The notes under the pieces are model-generated. The model had not been told where the DNA came from and made no database searches. It saw nothing but the letters and a program-made list of their open reading frames with translations. Made by a program: the position numbers and the translations under genes. A stretch of DNA of 64,000 nt, from contig NZ_JRMP02000008.1 in assembly GCF_000762875.2 (NCBI RefSeq), positions 44,804 to 108,803 on the forward strand, written 5' to 3'. The DNA comes from Helicobacter saguini (GTDB lineage: Bacteria; Campylobacterota; Campylobacteria; Campylobacterales; Helicobacteraceae). Positions 15,420-24,280 of this stretch are shown here, piece after piece. Each line of letters opens with the position of its first letter. Within the stretch, counting starts at the first letter, position 1.

Positions 15420-16280
15420 ATGATGGAATTGAAGGGAAAATTAGCCAGATATATCGATAAAGGCGTGGAATTTTTGGGGCTAATAAAGGATGAGAGCCAC
15501 ATTATGCCACTTGATATTAGCAATAATATGAATGAATTTATTGTTAATTTTACGCGCTTTTCAAAGGTTTTAAACACGCAAAATCCGCTTATTTCACTTA
15601 GTGACGTAAGGCTTTTAGCCCCGATAAAATCGCCCTTGCAAGATGTGATTTGCTTAGGGATAAATTATATGGAGCACGCGGTGGAATCGATGAAATTTAA
15701 AAAGGAAAATTTTGATGGGAAACGCGAGGAGGCTGTGTATTTTGGTAAAAGGGTGAATGAATTTAGTGCTTCAGGTGATACTTTTTGTAACACTAATTTG
15801 ACAAAGCAGCTTGATTATGAGGTCGAGCTAGCCGTGATTATCGGCACGGATGCGCGAAATGTGAGTGAAAATGACACGCACAGCCACATTTTTGGCTATA
15901 GCATTATGAATGATATTTCTGCGCGTGATTTGCAGCTAAAGCACAAGCAGTGGTATGCTGGCAAGAGTTTGGAGGGTGCGTGTCCGCTTGGTCCTTTTAT
16001 CGTGCTGCGGGATAGCATAGATGTTACGAATCTAAACATTAGGAGCTATGTCAATGGCGAATTGCGGCAAAATAGTAACACTTCTAAGATGATTTTTGGC
16101 ATAAATTATGTGATTAGCGAGCTCTCGCATTATTTTACGCTAAAGGCTGGGAGCATTATTTCGATGGGCACGCCTAGTGGCGTTGGCATGGGCTTTAATC
16201 CGCCAAAGTTCCTACAAAGCGGCGATGTGGTGAAATGCGAGATTGAAAACATCGGGGAGATTGTTACTTATATAAAGTAG
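15420..16280 (+). CDS. Fumarylacetoacetate hydrolase (FAH) family protein
   Basis: A soluble FAH-fold enzyme, likely an acylpyruvase or 2-oxo acid hydratase/decarboxylase. Family marks are ICLGINYMEHA, the metal-binding acidic residues in LDYEVELAVIIG, GYSIMNDISARDLQ, and ISMGTPSGVGMGF near the C-terminus. Length 286 is usual. ATG 15420 and ATG 15423 are adjacent after AAAGGGAAA. The gene is convergent with argG and shares with it a 20-bp palindrome that covers both stop codons. The exact substrate cannot be told from sequence. Confidence 0.85.
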   Translation: MMELKGKLARYIDKGVEFLGLIKDESHIMPLDISNNMNEFIVNFTRFSKVLNTQNPLISLSDVRLLAPIKSPLQDVICLGINYMEHAVESMKFKKENFDGKREEAVYFGKRVNEFSASGDTFCNTNLTKQLDYEVELAVIIGTDARNVSENDTHSHIFGYSIMNDISARDLQLKHKQWYAGKSLEGACPLGPFIVLRDSIDVTNLNIRSYVNGELRQNSNTSKMIFGINYVISELSHYFTLKAGSIISMGTPSGVGMGFNPPKFLQSGDVVKCEIENIGEIVTYIK

Positions 16281-16296
16281 ATTCTATAGAATCTAC
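16277..16296. terminator. Perfect 20-bp palindrome made of two repeat words, between convergent genes
   Basis: GTAGATTCTA followed directly by its reverse complement TAGAATCTAC. It overlaps the stop codon of the FAH-family gene (16278-16280) and that of argG (16293-16295 on the minus strand). As RNA it forms a hairpin in either direction, so a bidirectional terminator role is plausible. There is no long U run, so factor-independent termination is uncertain. Confidence 0.6.
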
Positions 16297-17540
16297 TTCC
16301 CCTTAGCCTTACCCGCGATGATAAAGCGTAAGGCGTTTAGTTTTATAAAGCCTGCGGCGTCTTTTTGATTATACACAGAATCTTCCTCAAAAGTGCTGTA
16401 AGCTGCGTTAAATAGCGAGTTTGGCGACTTGCGACCTACTACCATCACATTTCCCTTGTAAAGATTCAAAGTTACCACGCCATTTACACGCTCTTGTGTC
16501 TTATCAATTAACGCCTGTAACGCCTCACGCTCCGGGCTAAACCAGTAGCCATTATAAATCAAATCCGCGAAACGTGGCATTATAGAATCTTTTAAATGCG
16601 CCTCCTCCCTATCAAGCGTCAAAGATTCTATCGCCCTGTGCGCCTTTAGATATATCGCACCACCTGGCGTTTCATAGCACCCACGCGACTTCATCCCCAC
16701 ATATCGATTTTCTACCAAATCTAAGCGCCCTATGCCATGCTTTCCGCCTAGCTCATTTAGTCGCGTCCAAAATGCCGCCGGGCTAAGCTTTTTACCATTT
16801 ATAGCCACGCCATCGCCACTCTTAAACTCGATTGTAACGCGTTCTGGCTTATCAGGCGCATTCAAAGGCGAAACGCTCCACCGCCACATATCCTCCTCTG
16901 GCGCGACATTTGGGTCCTCCAAAATCTGCCCCTCATAGCTAATATGCAGCAAATTCGCATCCATTGAATAGGGCGATTTATTCGCCTTTTTTTCAATCGG
17001 TATCCCCGCAGATTCAGCGTATTTTAGGAGCTTCTCACGGCTATTTAAGTCCCACTCACGCCACGGGGCAATCACTTTAATATCCGGATTTAACGCATAC
17101 GCGCCAAGCTCGAAACGCACCTGGTCATTTCCCTTGCCTGTGGCGCCATGCGCTATGGCGTCCGCGCCGACTTTCTTAGCAATTTCTACTAAATGCTTTG
17201 TGATTAGCGGGCGCGCGATGCTAGTACCCAGCAGGTATTCGCCCTCATAAATCGTGTTTGCCCGAAACATAGGGAAAACAAAATCGCGGATAAACTCCTC
17301 ACGCAAGTCCTCTATAAAAATATTTTGTGCTTTTATGCCTAGTTTCAGGGCTTTAGCCCTTGCAGGTTCGACCTCCTCGCCCTGTCCTATGTCGGCTGTG
17401 AATGTGACGACCTCGCAGCCATAAGTATCGCCTAGCCATTTTAAAATCACGCTGGTATCAAGCCCGCCGCTATAAGCTAGGACTACCTTTTTTATTTTTT
17501 TATTTGTTTTAGATTCTGTATTTTTTGTGGTTTTTGCCAT
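16293..17540 (-). CDS. argG: Argininosuccinate synthase
   Basis: Joins citrulline and aspartate with ATP to form argininosuccinate in arginine synthesis. The N-terminal ATP-binding loop [18 protein letters not shown] is intact, followed by [16 protein letters not shown], which is typical of the family. [16 protein letters not shown] is also present. Length 415 is close to the usual ~400; the first 15-20 residues ([16 protein letters not shown]) are an added hydrophilic segment containing one repeat word. The gene is convergent with the FAH-family gene and divergent from folB. The body is almost free of repeat words. Confidence 0.96.
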   Translation of the reverse strand: MAKTTKNTESKTNKKIKKVVLAYSGGLDTSVILKWLGDTYGCEVVTFTADIGQGEEVEPARAKALKLGIKAQNIFIEDLREEFIRDFVFPMFRANTIYEGEYLLGTSIARPLITKHLVEIAKKVGADAIAHGATGKGNDQVRFELGAYALNPDIKVIAPWREWDLNSREKLLKYAESAGIPIEKKANKSPYSMDANLLHISYEGQILEDPNVAPEEDMWRWSVSPLNAPDKPERVTIEFKSGDGVAINGKKLSPAAFWTRLNELGGKHGIGRLDLVENRYVGMKSRGCYETPGGAIYLKAHRAIESLTLDREEAHLKDSIMPRFADLIYNGYWFSPEREALQALIDKTQERVNGVVTLNLYKGNVMVVGRKSPNSLFNAAYSTFEEDSVYNQKDAAGFIKLNALRFIIAGKAKGK

Positions 17541-17631
17541 TTGTTATCCTTTATTTAGATTCTATAAAAGCTAGATTCTATCATAAAATTTTGATAAAAT
17601 TTCGCGTTTTATTTAGTTTAAAGGAGAAAAA

Positions 17632-18006
17632 ATGCTACTTGAGATTAAAAATTTGAAATTTAAGGCAATCATAGGAATCTTGCCGCGTGAGCGTAGCAGG
17701 GCGCAAAATGTGGTGCTAGATTCTAAGATTTATTACAATCCAAAGCATAAAAGTTTGGCTAGTTTTGGTGGATATTTGGACTATGGCGAGATAATTAATG
17801 AGCTAAAAAATATGGTAATTGAGCGGAAATTTGAGCTATTAGAAGACGCATTAAGCGAGATTCTACCGCACTTTCTAAACACTCACAAGGCAATTTATAA
17901 AATGAGCCTAACAATTAGTAAGCCTGATATTTTTAAGGAGTGTGATGTGAGTATTACGCACACAATGAGTGCGAAAACGCTGGTGTTGAAGTCAATGGAA
18001 AAATAA
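17632..18006 (+). CDS. folB: Dihydroneopterin aldolase-like protein
   Basis: A small T-fold enzyme of 124 residues that in folate synthesis cleaves dihydroneopterin to 6-hydroxymethyl-dihydropterin. It shows the family shape: LEIKNLKFKAIIGILPRER at the N-terminus (with the GxxxxER element), a LDYGEIINEL segment, and LLEDALSEILPHF with the acidic residue in helix 1. The C-terminal part is ISKPDIFKECDVSI, where the substrate-binding K usually lies in the SKP segment. ATG 17632 follows AAAGGAG. It is convergent with cysE, with 3 nt between the stop codons. The Helicobacter version is diverged, so the symbol is by family. Confidence 0.75.
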   Translation: MLLEIKNLKFKAIIGILPRERSRAQNVVLDSKIYYNPKHKSLASFGGYLDYGEIINELKNMVIERKFELLEDALSEILPHFLNTHKAIYKMSLTISKPDIFKECDVSITHTMSAKTLVLKSMEK

Positions 18007-18009
18007 GCC

Positions 18010-18810
18010 CTACTTCTTTATCGCCTTCAAAAATTCATCATATATAGAATCTAGTTTGTCAAGTTGCTCTTTTAGATTCTCATATTCCTTGCATTTTGTA
18101 GAATCTAGATTCTGCTCTTGCAGCATAGATTCTAAGATTTTTAGGCGACACAGGATATATTCAAACATTTTTTTATCAATATCAGGCAGCTTCGTAGTCA
18201 CCAGCTCTTTGCAATCAGCACTCTTAGATTCTATAGAATCTTTTTTAGAATCTTCGCCTATAATTCGCGCTGGAATGCCAACCGCCGTAGCGTTACTTGG
18301 CACATTTTTTACCACGACAGAGTTTGAGCCGATTTTGGCATTTTCGCCAACGACTATGTTACCCAAAATCTTAGCCCCCGCGCCGACTACGACATTATTC
18401 ATAAGCGTAGGATGGCGCTTTGTCTTTTCAAGGCTCACGCCGCCAAGGCTTACGCCCTGATAAATCGTCACATCATTGCCAATCTGCGCAGTCTCGCCGA
18501 TAACCACGCCTATGCCATGGTCGATAAACACGCGCCGCCCGATATACGCCGCCGGATGTATATCCATACTCGTCAAAAACTGCGCCCAGCCCATGATAAT
18601 ACGCCCAAGCAGCTTAAAACCACGCTTGTAAAGGCGATGAGCTATGCGATGATGGAAAAGAGCAATTAGCCCCTGATAGTTGAAAAAAAGCTCCAAAAAG
18701 CCGTTATACGCGGGGTCTTTAGCCTTTGGCACGCTAAAATCTTCCCTAATCTGCGTCCAAAAGGGCGGATTTTCTTTGTCAATGATATTATTTTCATTAT
18801 CAATTGTCAT
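18010..18810 (-). CDS. cysE: Serine O-acetyltransferase
   Basis: Acetylates serine with acetyl-CoA in cysteine synthesis. The left-handed beta-helix with hexapeptide repeats is visible from about residue 85: IHPAAYIGRRVFIDHGIGVV, IGETAQIGNDVTIYQGVSLGG, then KRHPTLMNNVVVGAGAKILG. The catalytic His in IDHG and HP are present. The core ends near residue 188 (GIPARIIGED). The remaining ~80 residues form a tail with D-S-K words and a predicted coiled coil (KMFEYILCRLKILESMLQEQ), longer than in standard CysE. Downstream on the same strand is nothing; purH lies immediately upstream, 9 nt away, probably in one operon. Confidence 0.92.
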   Translation of the reverse strand: MTIDNENNIIDKENPPFWTQIREDFSVPKAKDPAYNGFLELFFNYQGLIALFHHRIAHRLYKRGFKLLGRIIMGWAQFLTSMDIHPAAYIGRRVFIDHGIGVVIGETAQIGNDVTIYQGVSLGGVSLEKTKRHPTLMNNVVVGAGAKILGNIVVGENAKIGSNSVVVKNVPSNATAVGIPARIIGEDSKKDSIESKSADCKELVTTKLPDIDKKMFEYILCRLKILESMLQEQNLDSTKCKEYENLKEQLDKLDSIYDEFLKAIKK

Positions 18811-18819
18811 TTTTGCCCC

Positions 18820-20523
18820 TTAATGCAAAAAGTGGCGTTTGTGGCTGAAATAAAGGGCGATGTTGTGTTCATTTGCTGCGTCTATTACTTCTTTATCACG
18901 GATGCTACCACCTGGCTGTATTACTGCCGCTACGCCATATTTTGCCACTAGCTCTATGCTATCTTTGAATGGGAAAAAGGCTTCGCTAGCTACCACGCTC
19001 CCTTTCAAGTCTAGCCCCATTTCATCCGCTTTTTTCACCGCCGCATATATCGCATCCACGCGGCTTGTCATACCCATACCGATTGCGACTAGCATAGAAT
19101 CTTTTACGAAAGTTATGCAGTTTGATTTTGTCAAAGCGGCGATTTTATAGGCGATTTCTAAGTCTTTCATCTGGCTATCACTCGCGGAAACTTCGCTCAT
19201 CAAAGTCGCATTTGCCACCTCGCTAGATTCTATAAAATCGCTATTTTGATACACAAAGCCGCCCTCGATATGCTTAAAATCATACATATCACGCGGGAAA
19301 AATAGCCTTTTATCCTTAGAATCTAGCTTTTCTCCGCACACAAAAATCTTAATTCGTTTCTTATGCGAAAAGCTATCAAGTGCGTCTTTTGTGACATTTG
19401 CCGCGACAATAACCTCGATATAATGCTTTAAAATCTCTTCACTCAACGCCTTGCTAAGGACGCCATTTAACGCCAAAACGCCACCATACGCACTCACGCT
19501 ATCACATTTCAGCGCGTCCTTGTAAGATTCTAGCAGGCTCTCACGCAGGGCAAAACCGCATGGATTGCCGTGTTTTACAATACACGCAACAGGCGTATCG
19601 CCAAAACTTGTAGCAATTTTCAAAGCGGCATTCATATCAGTTAGATTATTAAAACTTGCCACGCCTTTAAGGGCGCGAAAATGCTGGGTGTAAAAGCCAT
19701 CAAACTCATAAAGTGCGCCATTTTGGTGGGGATTTTCCCCATAATTTGTCGTAATGACCTTTTTACCTGTGATAAAAATGTGTCGCGGAAAACTCGCATT
19801 TAGCCGCATATTCATATAATTTGCAATGTAGCTATCATAAGTTGCAGTATGCTCAAATGCCTTAATCATAAGCATTCTGCGGAAGTTTAGCGGGGTGTCT
19901 ATATCGATTTTTCTAATGTTAAATTCTGTATTTTGCAACAAAGTAGATTCTGTATTTTTAGAATCTTTTTTAGTTTGCGACTTTTTAGAATCTTTTGCCT
20001 TTTTAGATTCTAAGCTATAATTTTCAAAACTTTTACTCTTAGAATATTCAATATTTAGAACTTCTAGCACCGCATTATAATCATTACTATCCACGACCAC
20101 ATACACATCTTTATAATTTTTCGCCGCCGCTCTAATCATAGAAGGTCCGCCGATGTCGATATTTTCGATAATCTCGCTCAAACTATCAGTCTTTTTTGTA
20201 GTCGCCCTAAATGGATAAAGATTCACACACACAAGGCAAATGTCATAAATCCCATGCTGCTCTACTTCCCTTAAATCAACCGCATTATTTCGGCGGTGCA
20301 AGATTGCGCCATGAACTTTTGGATGCAGCGTTTTCACACGCCCATCAAACATCTCGGGACTAGCGGTGTATTCGCTAATCTCAATTGCCTCAATTTTATT
20401 ATCCTGCAAAGTCTTAAAAGTCCCGCCGGTGCTTAGAATCTTAAAGCCAAGTTTGACTAGCCCACGCGCGAAATTCACAATCCCACTTTTATCACTAACG
20501 CTCAAAATCGCATATTTTTGCAT
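18820..20523 (-). CDS. purH: Bifunctional AICAR transformylase / IMP cyclohydrolase
   Basis: Performs the last two steps of purine synthesis, formylating AICAR and closing the ring to IMP. The N-terminal cyclohydrolase domain opens [20 protein letters not shown] and has [20 protein letters not shown] residues ([19 protein letters not shown]). The transformylase domain has [13 protein letters not shown] and ends [17 protein letters not shown] ... [13 protein letters not shown]. Length 567 against a usual ~510. The extra residues are mainly an insert at about 154-200 (nt 19925-20060) of S-K/D-S-K strings at the domain junction. Start ATG 20523 follows AAAAGGACAACA. The 149-nt region upstream consists largely of repeat words. 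Confidence 0.95.
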   Translation of the reverse strand: MQKYAILSVSDKSGIVNFARGLVKLGFKILSTGGTFKTLQDNKIEAIEISEYTASPEMFDGRVKTLHPKVHGAILHRRNNAVDLREVEQHGIYDICLVCVNLYPFRATTKKTDSLSEIIENIDIGGPSMIRAAAKNYKDVYVVVDSNDYNAVLEVLNIEYSKSKSFENYSLESKKAKDSKKSQTKKDSKNTESTLLQNTEFNIRKIDIDTPLNFRRMLMIKAFEHTATYDSYIANYMNMRLNASFPRHIFITGKKVITTNYGENPHQNGALYEFDGFYTQHFRALKGVASFNNLTDMNAALKIATSFGDTPVACIVKHGNPCGFALRESLLESYKDALKCDSVSAYGGVLALNGVLSKALSEEILKHYIEVIVAANVTKDALDSFSHKKRIKIFVCGEKLDSKDKRLFFPRDMYDFKHIEGGFVYQNSDFIESSEVANATLMSEVSASDSQMKDLEIAYKIAALTKSNCITFVKDSMLVAIGMGMTSRVDAIYAAVKKADEMGLDLKGSVVASEAFFPFKDSIELVAKYGVAAVIQPGGSIRDKEVIDAANEHNIALYFSHKRHFLH

Positions 20524-20672
20524 TGTTGTCCTTTTAGAATCTTGTTAAGATTCTAATCTTTTTAAGATTCTAAAATTAATAATTTTTAGATTCTAAATAT
20601 TGATAGAATCTAACTTACAAAAAAGCTAGATTCTAAAATTCATAATTTTTAAGTTATTAAAGTTATTTCTTA

Positions 20673-21356
20673 TTATTTTTTCCCAAAAGATGCAATCAAC
20701 GCCTCAATATCGCCCTCGCTTGCCACCTCATCGTGATTATCCCCAGCGATATAAGTAGCCGAAGCCACGCGTTTAGAATCATCGCCCCTGCCCTCAAATA
20801 GCGAGTTCATATATTGACTAAGAGCGCGCATTACATTAATAACACGTTCAATCTTTTGCCTATGAATGTCTTGATACTGCATAATATCCATCGCCTGCAT
20901 ACACGCGTCATTGCAATCCATCGCCAAGTTTTTAATGTCATCAACGACTGCTTTTATGCCCTTTGTCTGCTCTAAAGAAGTCGCAAAAGCCTTGATTTTA
21001 GGGAAGCTATCCACAAGCATTACTAGCATTTCCTCTTGCGTTTTTAGGTATTCCACAATTTTTTTAGAATCTTTTTCAATTTTACTCACAGATGAGCCGA
21101 TAGAATCAATCTGGTCGAAAACCTCCGACATCTTAATCTCGGAATCTTTAGTCACATCATCTAGCTGATGGACGACTTTATGCTCCTCTGTGGGCGGCGG
21201 CGGTGGCCACTTTTTATCCGCTTCTGGCTTGTAGGTATTGGGGTCCACGAACTCTGGCTTGATATTCTCATCAGCGGGTGCAGGCTCACTTGCGGCATCT
21301 AGCGGCAAGTTATCAACGCCCCCTTTCATCATAGAATCTAACTCATCTTGTGTCAT
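20673..21356 (-). CDS. cheZ: CheZ, CheY-phosphate phosphatase (Helicobacter-type)
   Basis: Remote CheZ homologue of the HP0170 type that dephosphorylates CheY-P and tunes flagellar switching. The protein has an acidic, proline-rich N-terminal half (KPEADKKWPPPPPTEEHK). A long helical part follows, with the D-x-x-x-Q catalytic motif in MQYQDIHRQKIERVINVM. The C-terminus DIEALIASFGKK may be a localisation or CheY-binding peptide; the N-terminus MTQDELDSMMKGG has a related look. Length 227 is close to the H. pylori protein. It is transcribed away from a decayed ORF and lies near a chemoreceptor gene. Confidence 0.88.
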   Translation of the reverse strand: MTQDELDSMMKGGVDNLPLDAASEPAPADENIKPEFVDPNTYKPEADKKWPPPPPTEEHKVVHQLDDVTKDSEIKMSEVFDQIDSIGSSVSKIEKDSKKIVEYLKTQEEMLVMLVDSFPKIKAFATSLEQTKGIKAVVDDIKNLAMDCNDACMQAMDIMQYQDIHRQKIERVINVMRALSQYMNSLFEGRGDDSKRVASATYIAGDNHDEVASEGDIEALIASFGKK

Positions 21357-21529
21357 AAAAACTCCTACCTAAAACTTAAATAGATATTAAATAAATATAA
21401 AAAAATGCAATGATTATAACATAAAAATATTAAATTTTTGCTTTATAATGAAAACGTATCAAAATATTTAGTGTATAAATTTTAAGAAAATTTATATAAT
21501 GCAAATAAAGACTATATATAAAGAATTAT

Positions 21530-21800
21530 ATGCAAAAAAAAGCAAGAGCTTTAGCTTATCAAGAATGCAAAGACTATGCATTAAAATTCTAGTCGGTAGT
21601 CAAGGAATATGACGGAAGTTATTATAAAAAGACAAATGAATCTAATATGCGATTGTCTTGCAATGAATATCCAGTCAATTTATTAGTTAAAATGGATATT
21701 TATGTCTAATATCAAACATCCACAGATGTATCTATGTGGTTACAATACGCTAAAAATAAATTATATATTAGCACTAAGGGTAAGGATAAAGCATTTTTAG
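21530..21800 (+). pseudogene. Decayed small ORF with two in-frame stops
   Basis: From ATG 21530 a single frame reads MQKKARALAYQECKDYALKF, stop (21590-21592), then SVVKEYDGSYYKKTNESNMR and on to DIYV, stop (21707-21709). It then reads YQTSTDVSMWLQYAKNKLY into the end of the chemoreceptor gene on the other strand. The residue mix is protein-like throughout, which suggests a broken gene of ~90 codons or more rather than noise. I do not recognise the family. Together with AT-rich sequence before it, this fills the 447-nt gap between cheZ and the chemoreceptor. Confidence 0.5.
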
Positions 21801-21803
21801 AAT

Positions 21804-23897
21804 CTAGAATTTTTTCTTATTCACATCATCTAGGATTTGGGCGGCGACAGAATCTACGCTACCGCTTATATCCTTGCTATGATTTGCTATATCCACATTT
21901 TTTTGTGTGATAGATTCTAATTGCGAAATGGCTTCATTTATTTGGCTAATGCCAACGGCTTGTTCTTTAATTGACTCGCCCATATCATTAATTGACTGCA
22001 CCAAAATATTAGTATTTGCCTCGATTTCACCAAGTGACTTTTGCGTCCTTTCTGCTAATTTTCGCACTTCATCAGCCACAACCGCAAAGCCACGACCATG
22101 CTCTCCAGCCCTTGCTGCTTCTATTGCCGCATTTAAAGCTAGTAAATTCGTCTGGTCTGCGATGTCGCGGATAATGCCTATAACATTTTTAATATCTTCA
22201 CTTTGGCTTATTACTTCGCCTGTGCGACCACTCACTGATTGCATAGAAGATGTAATTTGCTCTACTGCCGTAGCCGTTTGCTCCAAAGATGACGCTTGTG
22301 TATTAGTAGATTCTGTTAAAGTTTTCACCGCTTCCTCTAGCTCAACTGACTTTGACTTTAAATCTCTAGCATAACTAGCCGAAGTGCGTAGCATACTACT
22401 TATAGAATCTCCTAGCGCGTTAATGCTATTTTCCATACCCTTAGCATCCTTGATACGCGCGGTAAAGTCATCGCCCTCAAACGCCTTAAATACCTCTCCT
22501 GGCTCTGCTAAGTTATCCCCTACTAACTCATAAAGGGCTAAAGACATATCATTCATTGAGTTTTTCAAGCTTTCAAGTTGCGGGTTCAAACTAGATTCTG
22601 TAATCTTTTCGCCAAATTTCCCCTGCTTTGCACTATCTACTATATGTGCTACTTGCGCTACAATCTTAGAATCTTGCTCCAAATTTTTCGCGGTTTTTTC
22701 AATATTTGTATTAATTGCCTCTGCCATCATCCCTAGCTCATCATAGGCTGTGATATGCAGCGGTTGTGGTGGATTTTTCACCTCATAGTTTATATATTTA
22801 AAAAAGCCAAAAAGCTCATCTCTAATATGGCTAATACGCTTTATAACCTTAAGCTGAATGTAAAAATAAATTATCACACCGATAACAATAAGCGAAATAA
22901 CCACCGCCAAAATCAAAATAGAACGCAAAACCTGCACAGATTCTAAAATGGACTCTTCAGGCGCAGTAACCACAATGCCCCAAAAGCTGCCTGTGTTATC
23001 GCCGACTTGAAAGCTCGCAAGCCCTGCAAAGCCCTCTTCATTCAAGCGATTAGTATAATCATAAATGCCGCTTTCATGCTTTCCTATCGCACTAAGCAAA
23101 GTCGCCGTGCTAGCGTTATTATTTACTTCAGTAATGTGCTTTGTTACATATTTAGAATCTGGATGAATGCCGATTATGCCTTGGTCTGTCATTAAGAATT
23201 GATAGCTATCTTTAAATGTTAGATTTTTACTACTTAGCACATTATCTTTCATCTGGTCTAAATCCACAAACGAGCCAAGCACACCTACAACCTTACCCTT
23301 ATTATCCACAATGGGCAAATTTACCGCCGCACCCAAAACATCATTTCCATTGATTTTTACCACACGTGGAGTGCCGATAGTCTCACGACCTGTTTTTAAG
23401 GCTTCTTGCACAAGTGGCAAATTGACAAGATTCATATCCGCCTGCATAACCTCCACGCCACCAACCTTGCCGGGCGTAGTATCACGCACGATAATCATAA
23501 ACTCGCCATTTGGCAATTTGTGCTTAGGATTTGCAATATTTCCCCCTATATATGTTGGCTCATTTAGGTATAAATATACATAATTTCCCCATTCAGTCGC
23601 ATCAGCAATGCTTTTTAGTGAATCTTCCATCACATGCTGGTCGTCATTGTAGCCGCTTTGGACTAGAGATTCTAAGCCTTGCTTACTAGCATTTAGCGCG
23701 GCAAAGACCTCGTTGAAATAGCCCTCCACCATAGCCGCGGAGCGATTTGAGATGGCTGAGAGTAGCTTTTTTGTCTCGCTTAGCTGGAGTGCGCTACTCC
23801 TATTCATCACGACTATTGTCATAATCGCCATACACACGACCATAATTGACACGAGCCAAAGAACTAGCCGCGTGCCAAGATTTATACGAATTTTCAT
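21804..23897 (-). CDS. Methyl-accepting chemotaxis protein with periplasmic dCache-type sensor
   Basis: A 697-residue chemoreceptor. TM1 is at residues ~10-30 ([20 protein letters not shown]). A large periplasmic domain of about 290 residues shows dCache features ([50 protein letters not shown]). TM2 is at ~325-345. The cytoplasmic part carries the fully conserved hairpin tip ([20 protein letters not shown]). There is no C-terminal CheR-binding pentapeptide. The ligand is unknown; dCache domains in this group often bind amino or organic acids. The conserved signalling domain is free of repeat words. Confidence 0.93.
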   Translation of the reverse strand: MKIRINLGTRLVLWLVSIMVVCMAIMTIVVMNRSSALQLSETKKLLSAISNRSAAMVEGYFNEVFAALNASKQGLESLVQSGYNDDQHVMEDSLKSIADATEWGNYVYLYLNEPTYIGGNIANPKHKLPNGEFMIIVRDTTPGKVGGVEVMQADMNLVNLPLVQEALKTGRETIGTPRVVKINGNDVLGAAVNLPIVDNKGKVVGVLGSFVDLDQMKDNVLSSKNLTFKDSYQFLMTDQGIIGIHPDSKYVTKHITEVNNNASTATLLSAIGKHESGIYDYTNRLNEEGFAGLASFQVGDNTGSFWGIVVTAPEESILESVQVLRSILILAVVISLIVIGVIIYFYIQLKVIKRISHIRDELFGFFKYINYEVKNPPQPLHITAYDELGMMAEAINTNIEKTAKNLEQDSKIVAQVAHIVDSAKQGKFGEKITESSLNPQLESLKNSMNDMSLALYELVGDNLAEPGEVFKAFEGDDFTARIKDAKGMENSINALGDSISSMLRTSASYARDLKSKSVELEEAVKTLTESTNTQASSLEQTATAVEQITSSMQSVSGRTGEVISQSEDIKNVIGIIRDIADQTNLLALNAAIEAARAGEHGRGFAVVADEVRKLAERTQKSLGEIEANTNILVQSINDMGESIKEQAVGISQINEAISQLESITQKNVDIANHSKDISGSVDSVAAQILDDVNKKKF

Positions 23898-24280
<383 letters not shown>

